Assembly (NCBI GenBank): GCA_030040115.1
Contig: JASHUH010000168.1
Coordinates: 1 to 11,084 of the forward strand
Origin: Acidobacteriaceae bacterium
Lineage (GTDB): Bacteria > Acidobacteriota > Terriglobia > Terriglobales > Acidobacteriaceae
Direction of reading: 5' to 3'
Length of the DNA: 11,084 bases
Position 1 is the first letter of the stretch; each line of letters opens with the position of its first letter. The notes below the pieces were generated by a model, which was not told the origin of the DNA, made no database searches, and saw nothing but the letters and a program-made list of their open reading frames with translations. Below are positions 1-6,746 of the stretch, one piece after another. Both the position numbers and the translations under genes were made by a program.

Positions 1-347
1 TCCCTGCCGGTAGCAGCGCTCTCGGCAATCCCGGCGATCCCAGGATTTATTCCCTGCTCGCCGCGCCGGAAGTCCACGCCACCATCTTCGGCCCCCTGAA
101 TGGAATTCTGTTCGGCGAGTTGGGCATCGAACACACCAGCGGCGAATCGATGATCCCCAGCACCTCGTTCGCCGGCGGTTTCGGCGGCGGTATGAGCTAC
201 AACGTCAATTCGCGATGGGCCATCCGCGTGACCGGCGATCGCTTGGGCGCCTCGTTTTCGCTCACCAACAATTCGCCGGCTCTCAATTATTCCACCCACC
301 GCACCTGGAACCCCCGCGCCACCATCGGCCTGGAGTTCAGGTTCTAA
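1..347 (+). CDS. Outer-membrane beta-barrel protein, C-terminal fragment
   Basis: The reading frame is open from the window edge (first full codon at position 3) to the TAA at 345-347, giving about 114 residues of a protein whose start lies outside the window. The visible part is rich in glycine, serine, asparagine and aromatic residues, with alternating hydrophobic stretches such as GGGMSYNVNSRWAIRVTGD and RATIGLEFRF. It ends in phenylalanine preceded by alternating hydrophobic positions, the usual C-terminal signature recognised by the BAM outer-membrane insertion machinery. The pattern fits the last three or four strands of a small porin-like or OmpA-like barrel. No substrate can be named. 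An internal TTG at 120 is not a start, because the same frame continues upstream. It converges on the rhomboid gene with a hairpin between them. Confidence 0.75.
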   Translation, partial: PAGSSALGNPGDPRIYSLLAAPEVHATIFGPLNGILFGELGIEHTSGESMIPSTSFAGGFGGGMSYNVNSRWAIRVTGDRLGASFSLTNNSPALNYSTHRTWNPRATIGLEFRF

Positions 348-375
348 ATCTTTGGCCGCCTGATTTTCCTCCACC

Positions 376-420
376 CCTGGGCGCCTGAGGTCTCAAAAAA
401 GCGAGACCCGGGGCGCCAGG
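376..420. terminator. Composite hairpin between convergent genes
   Basis: Two nested inverted repeats lie between the barrel gene and the rhomboid gene. The inner stem is GGTCTC (389-394) with GAGACC (403-408) around an eight-base loop containing six A. The outer stem pairs CCTGG plus CGCC (376-384, with one bulged G) with GGCGCCAGG (412-420). Its position suits a bidirectional terminator, but neither flank has a clear T-tract, so intrinsic termination is uncertain. It could also act as a 3' stability element. Confidence 0.45.
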
Positions 421-439
421 CGGCAGCGCGCGGCCTCGC

Positions 440-1120
440 TTAATAGGTCGGCCAGCTTGGCCGGCGCAGCAGCGCCACGCGCCGCTGGTCGACAAACATT
501 CGCCCCAGGACGGCCCCAAACAGAAAACCGCCGATATGCGCCAGATAGGCGACGCCGCCGGTGCGCACCTGGGCGACCACGCCGTAATCCAGCACCTGCA
601 TCAAGAACCAGAAGCCGATGAGAAAAACGGCGGGGATGAAAGTGATGCGGATGAAAATGAAAATAAAGAGCAGGGTGCGGATGCGGTCGCGGGGAAAAGT
701 GACGATGAAGACGCCCATCACCGCGGCAATGGCGCCGCTTGCGCCCAAGCAAGGAATGCGGGAACCAGGATCGCCGAGCACCTGCGCCAGCATGGCCACA
801 ATGCCGCCCGCGAGATAAAAGAACAGGTAGGTGAAGTGGCCCATTGCGTCCTCAACCGCGGGCCCAAATGCCCAGAGGAAGACCATGTTGCCAATGATGT
901 GCAGCCAGCTTGCGTGCATGAACATGGAGGTGAGCAGGGTAATGGCGTGGTGGCCGTGGGTGATGCGGACGGGGATCGCGGACCAAATGCGCACAAAACG
1001 GTTGCCACCTCCGAGTTCAAGCAGGAAGACGTAGGCATTCACCGCGATGAGGAGCAGAGTGACGCCGGCAAAGCTTCCCGGGCGCCGGGATGCGTCGCCG
1101 AGCGGAATAAGGCCGCCCAT
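440..1120 (-). CDS. Rhomboid family intramembrane serine protease
   Basis: This is a 226-residue polytopic membrane protein of the rhomboid family, which cleaves transmembrane segments inside the lipid bilayer. The catalytic dyad is visible: Ser128 in the GASG motif (126-129) and His195 in AHIGGFLFG. The H-x4-H-x3-N cluster of the second transmembrane helix is also present (His69, His74, Asn78), so the active site looks complete. About six hydrophobic segments can be traced, close to the minimal bacterial GlpG-type core without an extra soluble domain. The ATG at 1120-1118 overlaps the stop of the upstream ferritin/VIT1 gene in the sequence TAATG, which points to translational coupling. The same frame is open much further upstream, but that part is a shadow of the ferritin gene. 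The substrate is unknown; the C-terminal tail (about 210-226) is basic and probably cytoplasmic. Confidence 0.9.
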   Translation of the reverse strand: MGGLIPLGDASRRPGSFAGVTLLLIAVNAYVFLLELGGGNRFVRIWSAIPVRITHGHHAITLLTSMFMHASWLHIIGNMVFLWAFGPAVEDAMGHFTYLFFYLAGGIVAMLAQVLGDPGSRIPCLGASGAIAAVMGVFIVTFPRDRIRTLLFIFIFIRITFIPAVFLIGFWFLMQVLDYGVVAQVRTGGVAYLAHIGGFLFGAVLGRMFVDQRRVALLRRPSWPTY

Positions 1121-2325
1121 TACATGCCGCCCTTGCCGAGCAGGATGCCGATACCGTAGGTGACCGCGCCTTCGAGGGCGCCGACAATCGTCATCTCCAG
1201 CCCCGACGACCACCACGATCGTACGGTGATGAGCGACTTGGCCGCGCCGACGGCGAAGTGCGCGGCGAGCGAGACGACGGCGGCGGCAACGATGGCGGGA
1301 ATTCCCTGCAGAAAAAAGAACGGAACGACGGGAATGATGGCGCCGACCGCCGTAGAGAGCGCGCCCGAAAGCGCCGAAACCATGGGATTGGCGAGCGCTT
1401 CTTCCGAGGAGCCCAGGCGCTCGCTGGCCAAGGCGCGCAGCAACTGTTCGGGATCCTCGGCGATGTGGTTGACCATGTGCAGCGCGTCTGCTTCGGGCAG
1501 GCCTTTCACCTGGTAATAGAGCGAAAGGAGCTCGCGCGCCTCCGGCCCGTTCATCTGGATGGCTTCGCGCTCGCGGGCCATTTCGGCGTAGTAGATTTCG
1601 CGTTCGCTTTTGGCGGCCAGGTAGGCGCCCGAGCCCATGGAGAGCGCGGAGGCGATCATGCCCGAAAGCCCGGCCAGCAGGACGTAGGTGGGGTTGCCGG
1701 CGGTCGCGCCCGACACGCCGGAAACGATGCCGAAAATGGCCCCCAGCCCGTCGTTCACGCCATAGATCGCGTCGCCGATCCACGCGCCGGGCTGCTTGCG
1801 GCCCTGGTTGCGCTTGGCCAGCAACTCCTGGAGCACGGCTTTGGCCTCGATTTTGGGCGCGCCGGCCGGGGCGGTGTAGTGACCGCGCAGCAGCGAACCC
1901 AGCTCGCGGTAGTGGTCCTTCTCGTCTTCGATCACCTGGTCGAGAATGGCGATCGAGCCCTCGTCGCCCAAAGCCTTCAACTGCTCGCCGTAGTTGGCGA
2001 TGTGCCGGCTTTCCTCGATCTCCAGCCGGCGCAGGGCCATGCGGATGCCCCCGGCTCGATTGGCCAGCGAATCTGCCTCACCCCCGGCTTTGCCCCGGTA
2101 GACCGGGTCGGTTCCGCCCAGCTCCTTGATGCGTTCGGCCCATAGCGCCGCGTGCTCCAGTTCCGCCGCAGCCAAATGGCGCAGCACCTGGGCGCGCACC
2201 GGCTCGGCATCGCGGTCGGCCAAAGCCCGGTAGGTGTGGTAACCTTCCATCTCGGCCTGCCAGTTGCCTTCCAAGGCGGCGAGGATTTTTTTGGTTTTGG
2301 CGCCGCTCAGCATTGCGATGGCCAT
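1120..2325 (-). CDS. Erythrin/VIT1 (MbfA-like) membrane-bound ferritin
   Basis: This 401-residue protein joins a ferritin-like helical domain (about 10-150) to a VIT1/CCC1 transmembrane domain (about 180-398). The soluble part carries the di-iron ligand pattern: Glu25/Glu27, Glu55-x2-His58, Glu105-x2-His108 and Glu135-x2-His138. The membrane part has the VIT1 signatures GDAIYGVNDGLGAIFGIVSG (184-203), MGSGAYLAAKSERE (230-243) and NPMVSALSGALS (313-324), with a charged helical hairpin (about 240-310) matching the cytosolic metal-binding region. Relatives such as rhizobial MbfA bind iron in the ferritin domain and export it, protecting against iron and peroxide stress; the same role here is inferred from the architecture. 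The ATG at 2325 has GAGGA about eight bases upstream. The open frame runs on to 2496, but those extra 57 residues resemble no domain. The rhomboid gene follows with a one-base overlap. Confidence 0.9.
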   Translation of the reverse strand: MAIAMLSGAKTKKILAALEGNWQAEMEGYHTYRALADRDAEPVRAQVLRHLAAAELEHAALWAERIKELGGTDPVYRGKAGGEADSLANRAGGIRMALRRLEIEESRHIANYGEQLKALGDEGSIAILDQVIEDEKDHYRELGSLLRGHYTAPAGAPKIEAKAVLQELLAKRNQGRKQPGAWIGDAIYGVNDGLGAIFGIVSGVSGATAGNPTYVLLAGLSGMIASALSMGSGAYLAAKSEREIYYAEMAREREAIQMNGPEARELLSLYYQVKGLPEADALHMVNHIAEDPEQLLRALASERLGSSEEALANPMVSALSGALSTAVGAIIPVVPFFFLQGIPAIVAAAVVSLAAHFAVGAAKSLITVRSWWSSGLEMTIVGALEGAVTYGIGILLGKGGM

Positions 2326-2704
2326 GGTATTTCCTCGTATTCCCGTGAGATCCATGGGTCTTTCCCATTGAGGATAACGGAATCTGCGGTTACGAGGTAG
2401 AGTAGCCGCGATAGACCGCGCTGGTTTCCCCGCCGCGACCAGGCCGGTCTCGCTTATAGTGTTGGGAGCAATGGAAACAGTTGGATGGCGCCACACCGGG
2501 GCGTCGATGATCGGGGTGGTTTGCGCGCGGGCGCGAGTTGCCGGCCATTATCCCGGGATCGACCCTGGAGCTGGCGATTCTGAGCTCCGATCACCCGCGG
2601 CGAGCTTGCCGAACACCGATTTTTGGCGTTGAGTGGAAATGAGCGCGCCCACGCGTGGCTGGCGTGAGCCGAAGAAAATGAAGAAAGCAGGGAATCAAGT
2701 TTTT
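2326..2704. other. Divergent intergenic region, no gene recognised
   Basis: This stretch separates the start of the minus-strand ferritin/VIT1 gene from the preferred start of the plus-strand sugar transporter, so both promoters should lie here. No convincing -35/-10 pair was found. A TATAGT at 2455-2460 (TATAAG on the other strand) has no acceptable -35 partner on either strand. Open frames here are tails of shadows. In-frame GTG 2633, ATG 2639 and ATG 2678 could extend the transporter into the right end. No clear iron-regulator box was seen. Confidence 0.5.
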
Positions 2705-3976
2705 ATGGCGACCACCACCAAACCCTCCTCGGCGCTGACTTCGCCGGGCTACCTGATGCCATTTATCACCGTCACCACGCTGTTTTTCATCTTCGGGTTC
2801 ATCACCACACTCAACATGGCCCTGGTGCCCGACCTGCGGCGCATCTTTAACCTCGACTACGCCTGGGCCATGCTCGCGGAATCGGCGTTTTTCCTGGCCT
2901 ATTTCGTCTTCTCCGCGCCCAGCTCCAAGTTGATCGAATGGATCGGCTACAAGCGCACCATGGTGGTTTCGCTGTTCATCCAGGTAGTGGGCTGCGCGCT
3001 GTTTATTCCCGCCGCCAAGCTGGTCAACTTTCCGCTTTTTTTGATCGCCATTTTCCTGGTGGGCGCCGGCGTCACCGCGCTGCAAACTTCGGCCAACCCC
3101 TATGTCGCCATTCTCGGCCCCGAGCATAGCGCGCCGGTGCGGCTGACTCTGGCGCAGGCCTTCAATTCCATCGGCGCGGCCATTGCGCCTCTGGTGGGCG
3201 GCGCCTTCATCCTGTCCGGTTCCGAACTGGAGGTCCCCAAGTCTGTGATCGCCAACGAGGTGCGCGGACCGTATATCGCGATCGCCGGCGGGCTGCTGCT
3301 GCTCGGTCTGGCGGTTGCGTTCAGCCACTTGCCGCACATCGCGCAGAGCCAAGAGTCCAGCCCCGGCGCGCCGGGTGACGCGGCCGCCACGCACAGCATC
3401 TGGCGTTACCGGCATACGGTGCTTAGCGCGGTGGGCATTTTTCTCTATGTAGGCGTCGAAGTGGGGCTGGCGTCGATCGCCGTCAATTATTTCAAGTCGC
3501 AGGGCATGAGCTCGCTGAAAACCGCGTCGTTCCTGGTTTCGCTTTACTGGCTCGGCGCCATGGTCGGCCGTCTACTCGGCTCCTGGATCCTCACCAAGTT
3601 TCCCGCAGGCAAGCTGGTCGGAGTGTTCGCCACGTCGGGCGCCGTGCTGCTTATCGTTTCCATGCTCACCAGCGGGTCGGTGGCCATCTGGACCCTGGTG
3701 CTGTGCGGCTTCTGTAACTCCATCCAGTTTCCCAACGTGTTTGCGCTGGGTATCGTGGGCCTGGGGCCGCTCACCAGCCGGGGCTCGGGCCTGATCATGA
3801 CCGCCATTGTCGGCGGGGCGATCATCCCCTATCTTCTGGGAGCACTCGCCGACAAAATTGGCATTCAAGGCTCTTTCGTCCTGCCCATGGTTTGCTATCT
3901 CTACATTGCGTGGTACGGCCTGTGGGGTTCGAAGCCGAAGCGCACCGTTTCGGTGAACACGGCTTCTAGCTTCTAG
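2705..3976 (+). CDS. FucP/GluP-family sugar transporter (MFS)
   Basis: This is a major facilitator superfamily permease of about 423 residues with twelve predicted transmembrane segments. It belongs to the fucose-galactose-glucose permease family by its signatures ALQTSANPYVAILGPE (125-140), LTLAQAFNSIGA (148-159) and, in the second half, a segment resembling the SIQYP-IFSLGI stretch of E. coli FucP. It should import a hexose, fucose or amino sugar across the inner membrane; the substrate cannot be told. Compared from memory with E. coli FucP, the proton-linked Asp46 and Glu135 correspond to Met38 and Gln127 here, so the coupling mode may differ. The preferred start is ATG 2705, where AGGGA (2689-2693) lies eleven bases upstream and the protein has a short tail before helix 1. 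GTG 2633, ATG 2639 and ATG 2678 are in-frame alternatives. The TAG stop sits inside the CTAG heptamer array. No catabolic genes adjoin it. Confidence 0.9.
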   Translation: MATTTKPSSALTSPGYLMPFITVTTLFFIFGFITTLNMALVPDLRRIFNLDYAWAMLAESAFFLAYFVFSAPSSKLIEWIGYKRTMVVSLFIQVVGCALFIPAAKLVNFPLFLIAIFLVGAGVTALQTSANPYVAILGPEHSAPVRLTLAQAFNSIGAAIAPLVGGAFILSGSELEVPKSVIANEVRGPYIAIAGGLLLLGLAVAFSHLPHIAQSQESSPGAPGDAAATHSIWRYRHTVLSAVGIFLYVGVEVGLASIAVNYFKSQGMSSLKTASFLVSLYWLGAMVGRLLGSWILTKFPAGKLVGVFATSGAVLLIVSMLTSGSVAIWTLVLCGFCNSIQFPNVFALGIVGLGPLTSRGSGLIMTAIVGGAIIPYLLGALADKIGIQGSFVLPMVCYLYIAWYGLWGSKPKRTVSVNTASSF

Positions 3977-3997
3977 CTCCTAGCTCCTAGCCGCTAG
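3963..3997. repeat. Tandem CTAG heptamer array (five units)
   Basis: Five consecutive 7-base units lie in perfect phase: CTTCTAG, CTTCTAG, CTCCTAG, CTCCTAG, CCGCTAG. They begin inside the last codons of the sugar transporter, include its stop (3974-3976), and end exactly where the reverse-strand stop of the glycosyltransferase begins (3998-4000). CTAG is self-complementary and seven is not a multiple of three, so the array carries TAG in all three frames on both strands. Confidence 0.85.
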
Positions 3998-4765
3998 CTA
4001 TGCGCGCCGACCAAGCCGCCAGGCCTTGACGAATTTCCAGTGGATATACGCGGAGTGGTTCAGGTGCTGCAGGAGGCCTGCGCGGCCGTCCAGAAACCCC
4101 AGCCGGCAAACGTAGTTGTATACGAAAGTCGCCGCAGGGTTCACGAGCGCATTCCAGAAGAATGAGGGCAGCGAACGCGGCGCCCGGCCAGAGGTGACGA
4201 GCATCTCCGCGCCCAGCGTGCTATAGCGGTTGATGTGGTCGATGTACTCCTCGAGCGTAGGGTAGCAGTGGTGGATCAGATGGCCGTGGAGCTGGCCCAC
4301 CGGACCATCGGACTGCATGGTTTCGTGCACCGGGCGCTCCTGGAAGCGCGCCGCGCCGCGCCGAAACAGTCGCAGCTTGCGATCGGGCCAGTAGCCGCCA
4401 TGCTTGAGCGGCCGACCGAGAAAATAGTTGAGTCGGGGAATGCGGTAGGCGGCGTAAGGCGGCTGGCCGGCGACCAGAGCCTCAATTTCCCGCGCAAGCT
4501 GCGGGCTGACTTCTTCATCGGCGTCGAGGGAGAGGATCCATTCGCCCGCGGCGTGATTGATGGCCGAATTCTTCTGGGCGCCGAAGCCTTTCCACGGCTC
4601 CGTGAAGACGCGCGCCCCGGCGGCGCGAGCAATCTGAAGGGTAGCATCGGTCGAGCCGGAGTCGACAATTACAATTTCGCCCATCCCTTGCACGCCGGCT
4701 AAAGTGCGCGGCAGGTTGGCCGCTTCGTTCAGCGTAATGATCACAATGGAAAGGGTGTTGGGCAT
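3998..4765 (-). CDS. Family 2 glycosyltransferase, WaaE/KdtX-like
   Basis: This 255-residue protein has a GT-A fold of glycosyltransferase family 2. The N-terminal strand LSIVIITLNEAANL (5-18) starts the nucleotide-binding half, DSGSTD (35-40) contacts the nucleotide sugar, and DAD at 81-83 is the metal-binding DXD motif. Central and C-terminal features, including the RLFRRG segment, the ERPVHE stretch and the INRYSTLGAEM helix, match the WaaE/KdtX subgroup, which adds glucose to the inner core of lipopolysaccharide. A role in envelope glycan assembly is therefore likely, but donor and acceptor are not known. There is no signal peptide; a hydrophobic C-terminal stretch may hold it at the membrane. 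The ATG at 4765 starts directly at the first strand, with no strong ribosome binding site. It is not clustered with other envelope genes here and converges on the transporter across the CTAG array. Confidence 0.87.
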   Translation of the reverse strand: MPNTLSIVIITLNEAANLPRTLAGVQGMGEIVIVDSGSTDATLQIARAAGARVFTEPWKGFGAQKNSAINHAAGEWILSLDADEEVSPQLAREIEALVAGQPPYAAYRIPRLNYFLGRPLKHGGYWPDRKLRLFRRGAARFQERPVHETMQSDGPVGQLHGHLIHHCYPTLEEYIDHINRYSTLGAEMLVTSGRAPRSLPSFFWNALVNPAATFVYNYVCRLGFLDGRAGLLQHLNHSAYIHWKFVKAWRLGRRA

Positions 4766-4831
4766 CGAGCCAAGGATAAACCGCGGCCGAAGACCCGGAT
4801 GGAGGTACTGAAGATCGATTTAAACCGCGGA

Positions 4832-4860
4832 TTGACACATATTATGTGCGCACATATACT
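4832..4860 (+). promoter_or_regulatory. Consensus-type sigma-70 promoter of the toxin-antitoxin operon
   Basis: A perfect -35 box TTGACA (4832-4837) is followed after exactly 17 bases by TATACT (4855-4860), which matches the -10 consensus at five of six positions. The antitoxin GTG begins at 4867, only six bases after the -10 box. The expected transcription start therefore falls at or next to the first base of the start codon, implying a leaderless or nearly leaderless transcript. Confidence 0.8.
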
Positions 4861-4864
4861 GTGT
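4835..4864. promoter_or_regulatory. Palindromic operator over the toxin-antitoxin promoter
   Basis: A perfect 14-base palindrome, TATGTGCGCACATA (4843-4856), fills the promoter spacer and the start of the -10 box. On the same centre of symmetry, ACACA (4835-4839) pairs with TGTGT (4860-4864). The 30-base element thus spans from the -35 box to just before the start codon. This is the arrangement expected of an autoregulatory site bound by two or more dimers of the ribbon-helix-helix antitoxin. Binding is inferred, not shown. Confidence 0.72.
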
Positions 4865-4866
4865 GA

Positions 4867-5094
4867 GTGAACATTACGCTTTCCATCGACGAGAAAATTG
4901 TCGAGCGTGCCCGCGAAAAACTGCGCGCGGTTGGCAAGAGCGTCAACCAGGAAATTCGCGAGCACCTTCAACACATTGCCGGAGAGAAAGACCGCGAAAC
5001 CGAGCAATGGATCGAGGAGTTGCGCAGCCTTTCCGGCAATGGAGACTGCCACGGCTGGCGGTTTAATCGGAATGAGATCTATGAGCGAAGGTAG
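4867..5094 (+). CDS. Ribbon-helix-helix antitoxin (VapB-like)
   Basis: This 75-residue protein starts with an alternating strand, NITLSIDEKIVERARE, followed by two helices with a GKSVNQEIREHLQHIAG turn and helix. That is the ribbon-helix-helix layout of small type II antitoxins that dimerise on operator DNA. The charged C-terminal third (about 40-75) would be the tail that wraps and blocks the toxin. The GTG at 4867 is the only start that keeps the DNA-binding strand, and it has no room for a ribosome binding site because the -10 box ends at 4860. It overlaps the PIN toxin gene by 14 bases, as in vapBC operons, and the palindrome over its promoter suggests autorepression. I cannot assign a named VapB subfamily. 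Confidence 0.83.
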   Translation: MNITLSIDEKIVERAREKLRAVGKSVNQEIREHLQHIAGEKDRETEQWIEELRSLSGNGDCHGWRFNRNEIYERR

Positions 5095-5506
5095 CGTGCC
5101 GCGGTCATTCATCGACACGAATGTTTTTGTGTACACGGATGACAAGGCAAATCCCGCGAAGCAGGCGCGAGCGCTGGAAGTTCTCGATGACCACAAACGG
5201 ACGAATTCGGGTGTAGTGTCTCTGCAGGTGCTCCAGGAGTACTTCGTCACAGTGACACGGAAGTACGGGCTTGATCCGGGCGCTGCTCGCCGGAAGGTTG
5301 AGCTGTTCGCGGTGTTCGACATGGTTGCGCCTGTTTCGACCGATGTTTTGGCCGCCATCGATCTGCACCGGCTGCACAACCTCTCGTACTGGGATTCGTT
5401 GGTTTTGCATTGCGCACGGCGAGCTGGTTGTCAGCAAGCGCTCTCCGAAGACATGCACCACGGCCAGGTGATCGACGGGGTTCGGATTGTGAACCCGTTT
5501 GTCTGA
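5081..5506 (+). CDS. PIN-domain toxin ribonuclease (VapC-like)
   Basis: This 141-residue protein is a PIN-domain nuclease of the VapC type, which cleaves RNA (often initiator tRNA or rRNA) with magnesium ions when its antitoxin is lost. The acidic residues are in place: Asp12 in FIDTNVFVY, Glu53 in LQEYF, Asp105 in SYWDSLV and Asp124 in LSEDMHHG. The toxin therefore looks catalytically intact, and its length is normal for the family. The ATG at 5081 lies within the last codons of the antitoxin, so translation is probably coupled. An in-frame ATG at 5072 would add three residues. No other mobile-element signs surround the pair, although small toxin-antitoxin operons are often horizontally gained. 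The RNA target cannot be predicted. Confidence 0.9.
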   Translation: MSEGSVPRSFIDTNVFVYTDDKANPAKQARALEVLDDHKRTNSGVVSLQVLQEYFVTVTRKYGLDPGAARRKVELFAVFDMVAPVSTDVLAAIDLHRLHNLSYWDSLVLHCARRAGCQQALSEDMHHGQVIDGVRIVNPFV

Positions 5507-5669
5507 AACATGCCCATTCGCGCTAGTATAGAAACTGCAGTGACTATCCAGCAGCCAATTCCGGCTCTCCTCTAGCGGCGCCCGCCGCAGAGCATCCCCG
5601 TCCACTTATTCGGAACCTCGCAGAATCGAAAGCAAGCATGCCGGCGCGCGCCGCGCAAACGAGGAACAT

Positions 5670-6746
5670 ATGATCGATCGTTTGGAACAAATGGAGCAGC
5701 GCTACAACGAGCTGCAAGCGCAGTTCGCGCTGCCCGAGGTCATCAACGACCACGAAAAATATCAGAAAACCGCCAAAGCTTTGCGCGAAATCGAAGCGCC
5801 GGTGGAAAAATACCGCGAGCTGAAACAGGTGCAGCAGGAAATCGCGGACGCGCGGCAGATGCTTGCCGAGCGCGACGCCGAGCTGCGCGCGATGGCCGAG
5901 GAAGAGATTGCCACGCTCACGCCGCGCGCCGACGCTCTGGAGGAGGAGCTGAAACTTTTGCTGTTGCCCAAAGACCCCCATGACGAAAAGAACGTGATCC
6001 TCGAAATTCGCGCTGGCACGGGCGGCGACGAGGCTTCGCTCTTTGCGGCCGAGATCTTCCGTATGTACACGCGCTTCGCCGAGCAAAAGCGCTGGAAGGT
6101 GGAAGTGCTGTCGCTTTCCGAGTCGGGCGTGGGCGGTTACAAGGAAGTCATCGCCATCATCGAGGGCGAGCGGGTTTATTCGCAGCTCAAATGGGAGAGC
6201 GGCGTGCACCGCGTGCAGCGCGTGCCGGAGACCGAGCAGCAGGGGCGTGTGCACACCTCGGCCGTGACCGTGGCGGTGCTGCCCGAAGCGGAGGAAGTGG
6301 ACATCAAGATCGAGGCCAAGGACCTGCGCATCGACACTTTCTGCTCCTCCGGCCCCGGCGGGCAGTCGGTGAACACGACCTACTCCGCCGTGCGCATCAC
6401 CCACCTGCCCACCGGAACCGTGGTGAGTTGCCAGGACGAAAAATCGCAGATCAAGAACCGTGAGAAAGGCATGCGGGTGCTGCGTTCGCGGCTCTATGAG
6501 ATGGAAATGGAAAAGCAGCAGGCGGAGCTGGCGAAGGAGCGGCGCTCGATGGTGGGCAGCGGCGACCGCAGCGAAAAAATCCGTACCTACAACTTTCCTC
6601 AAAACCGCCTGACGGACCATCGCATCGGCCTCACGTTGCACCAGCTCGACCTGGTGATGGAAGGCCGTCTGCAATCCATTGTCGATGCGCTGATTGCACA
6701 CTACCAGGCAGAGCTGTTGAAAGCCGGCGCCACGCAGGCGGCCTGA
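5670..6746 (+). CDS. prfA: Peptide chain release factor 1
   Basis: This 358-residue protein is class I release factor RF1, which reads UAA and UAG in the ribosomal A site and triggers hydrolysis of the finished peptide. The N-terminal coiled-coil domain (about 1-105) is followed by [10 protein letters not shown] (116-125), the codon-reading P-x-T motif as PET (186-188) inside [19 protein letters not shown], and the catalytic GGQ at 230-232 in [12 protein letters not shown]. The P-x-T tripeptide rather than SPF separates RF1 from RF2. The ATG at 5670 follows GAGGA with six bases between, and the length matches E. coli RF1 (360). It overlaps prmC by one base (TGATG); the PrmC methylase modifies Gln232 of this protein. 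The 163-base gap upstream should hold the promoter, but no clear box was seen. Confidence 0.97.
   Translation: MIDRLEQMEQRYNELQAQFALPEVINDHEKYQKTAKALREIEAPVEKYRELKQVQQEIADARQMLAERDAELRAMAEEEIATLTPRADALEEELKLLLLPKDPHDEKNVILEIRAGTGGDEASLFAAEIFRMYTRFAEQKRWKVEVLSLSESGVGGYKEVIAIIEGERVYSQLKWESGVHRVQRVPETEQQGRVHTSAVTVAVLPEAEEVDIKIEAKDLRIDTFCSSGPGGQSVNTTYSAVRITHLPTGTVVSCQDEKSQIKNREKGMRVLRSRLYEMEMEKQQAELAKERRSMVGSGDRSEKIRTYNFPQNRLTDHRIGLTLHQLDLVMEGRLQSIVDALIAHYQAELLKAGATQAA

Noticed and set aside
1121..1783. N-terminal extension of the rhomboid protein to 447 residues
   Set aside because: The extra 221 residues are an Arg-rich shadow of the ferritin/VIT1 gene. The ATG at 1120 gives a normal rhomboid length and coupling.
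1258..2145. Long plus-strand frame over the ferritin/VIT1 gene
   Set aside because: Its composition (runs of Gly, Arg, His, Ala) is that of a shadow, and the opposite strand encodes well-conserved motifs.
2432..2481. Promoter around TATAGT/TATAAG in the divergent region
   Set aside because: No -35 box at 16-18 bases on either strand resembles TTGACA.
2591..3415. A 274-codon minus-strand frame over the sugar transporter
   Set aside because: Low-complexity charged translation with no motif, covered by a conserved transporter gene on the other strand.
5544..6701. A 385-codon open frame antisense to prfA
   Set aside because: It lies wholly opposite a clear prfA gene and is rich in His, Arg and Leu, as expected of a reverse-frame shadow in GC-rich DNA. 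No domain is visible.
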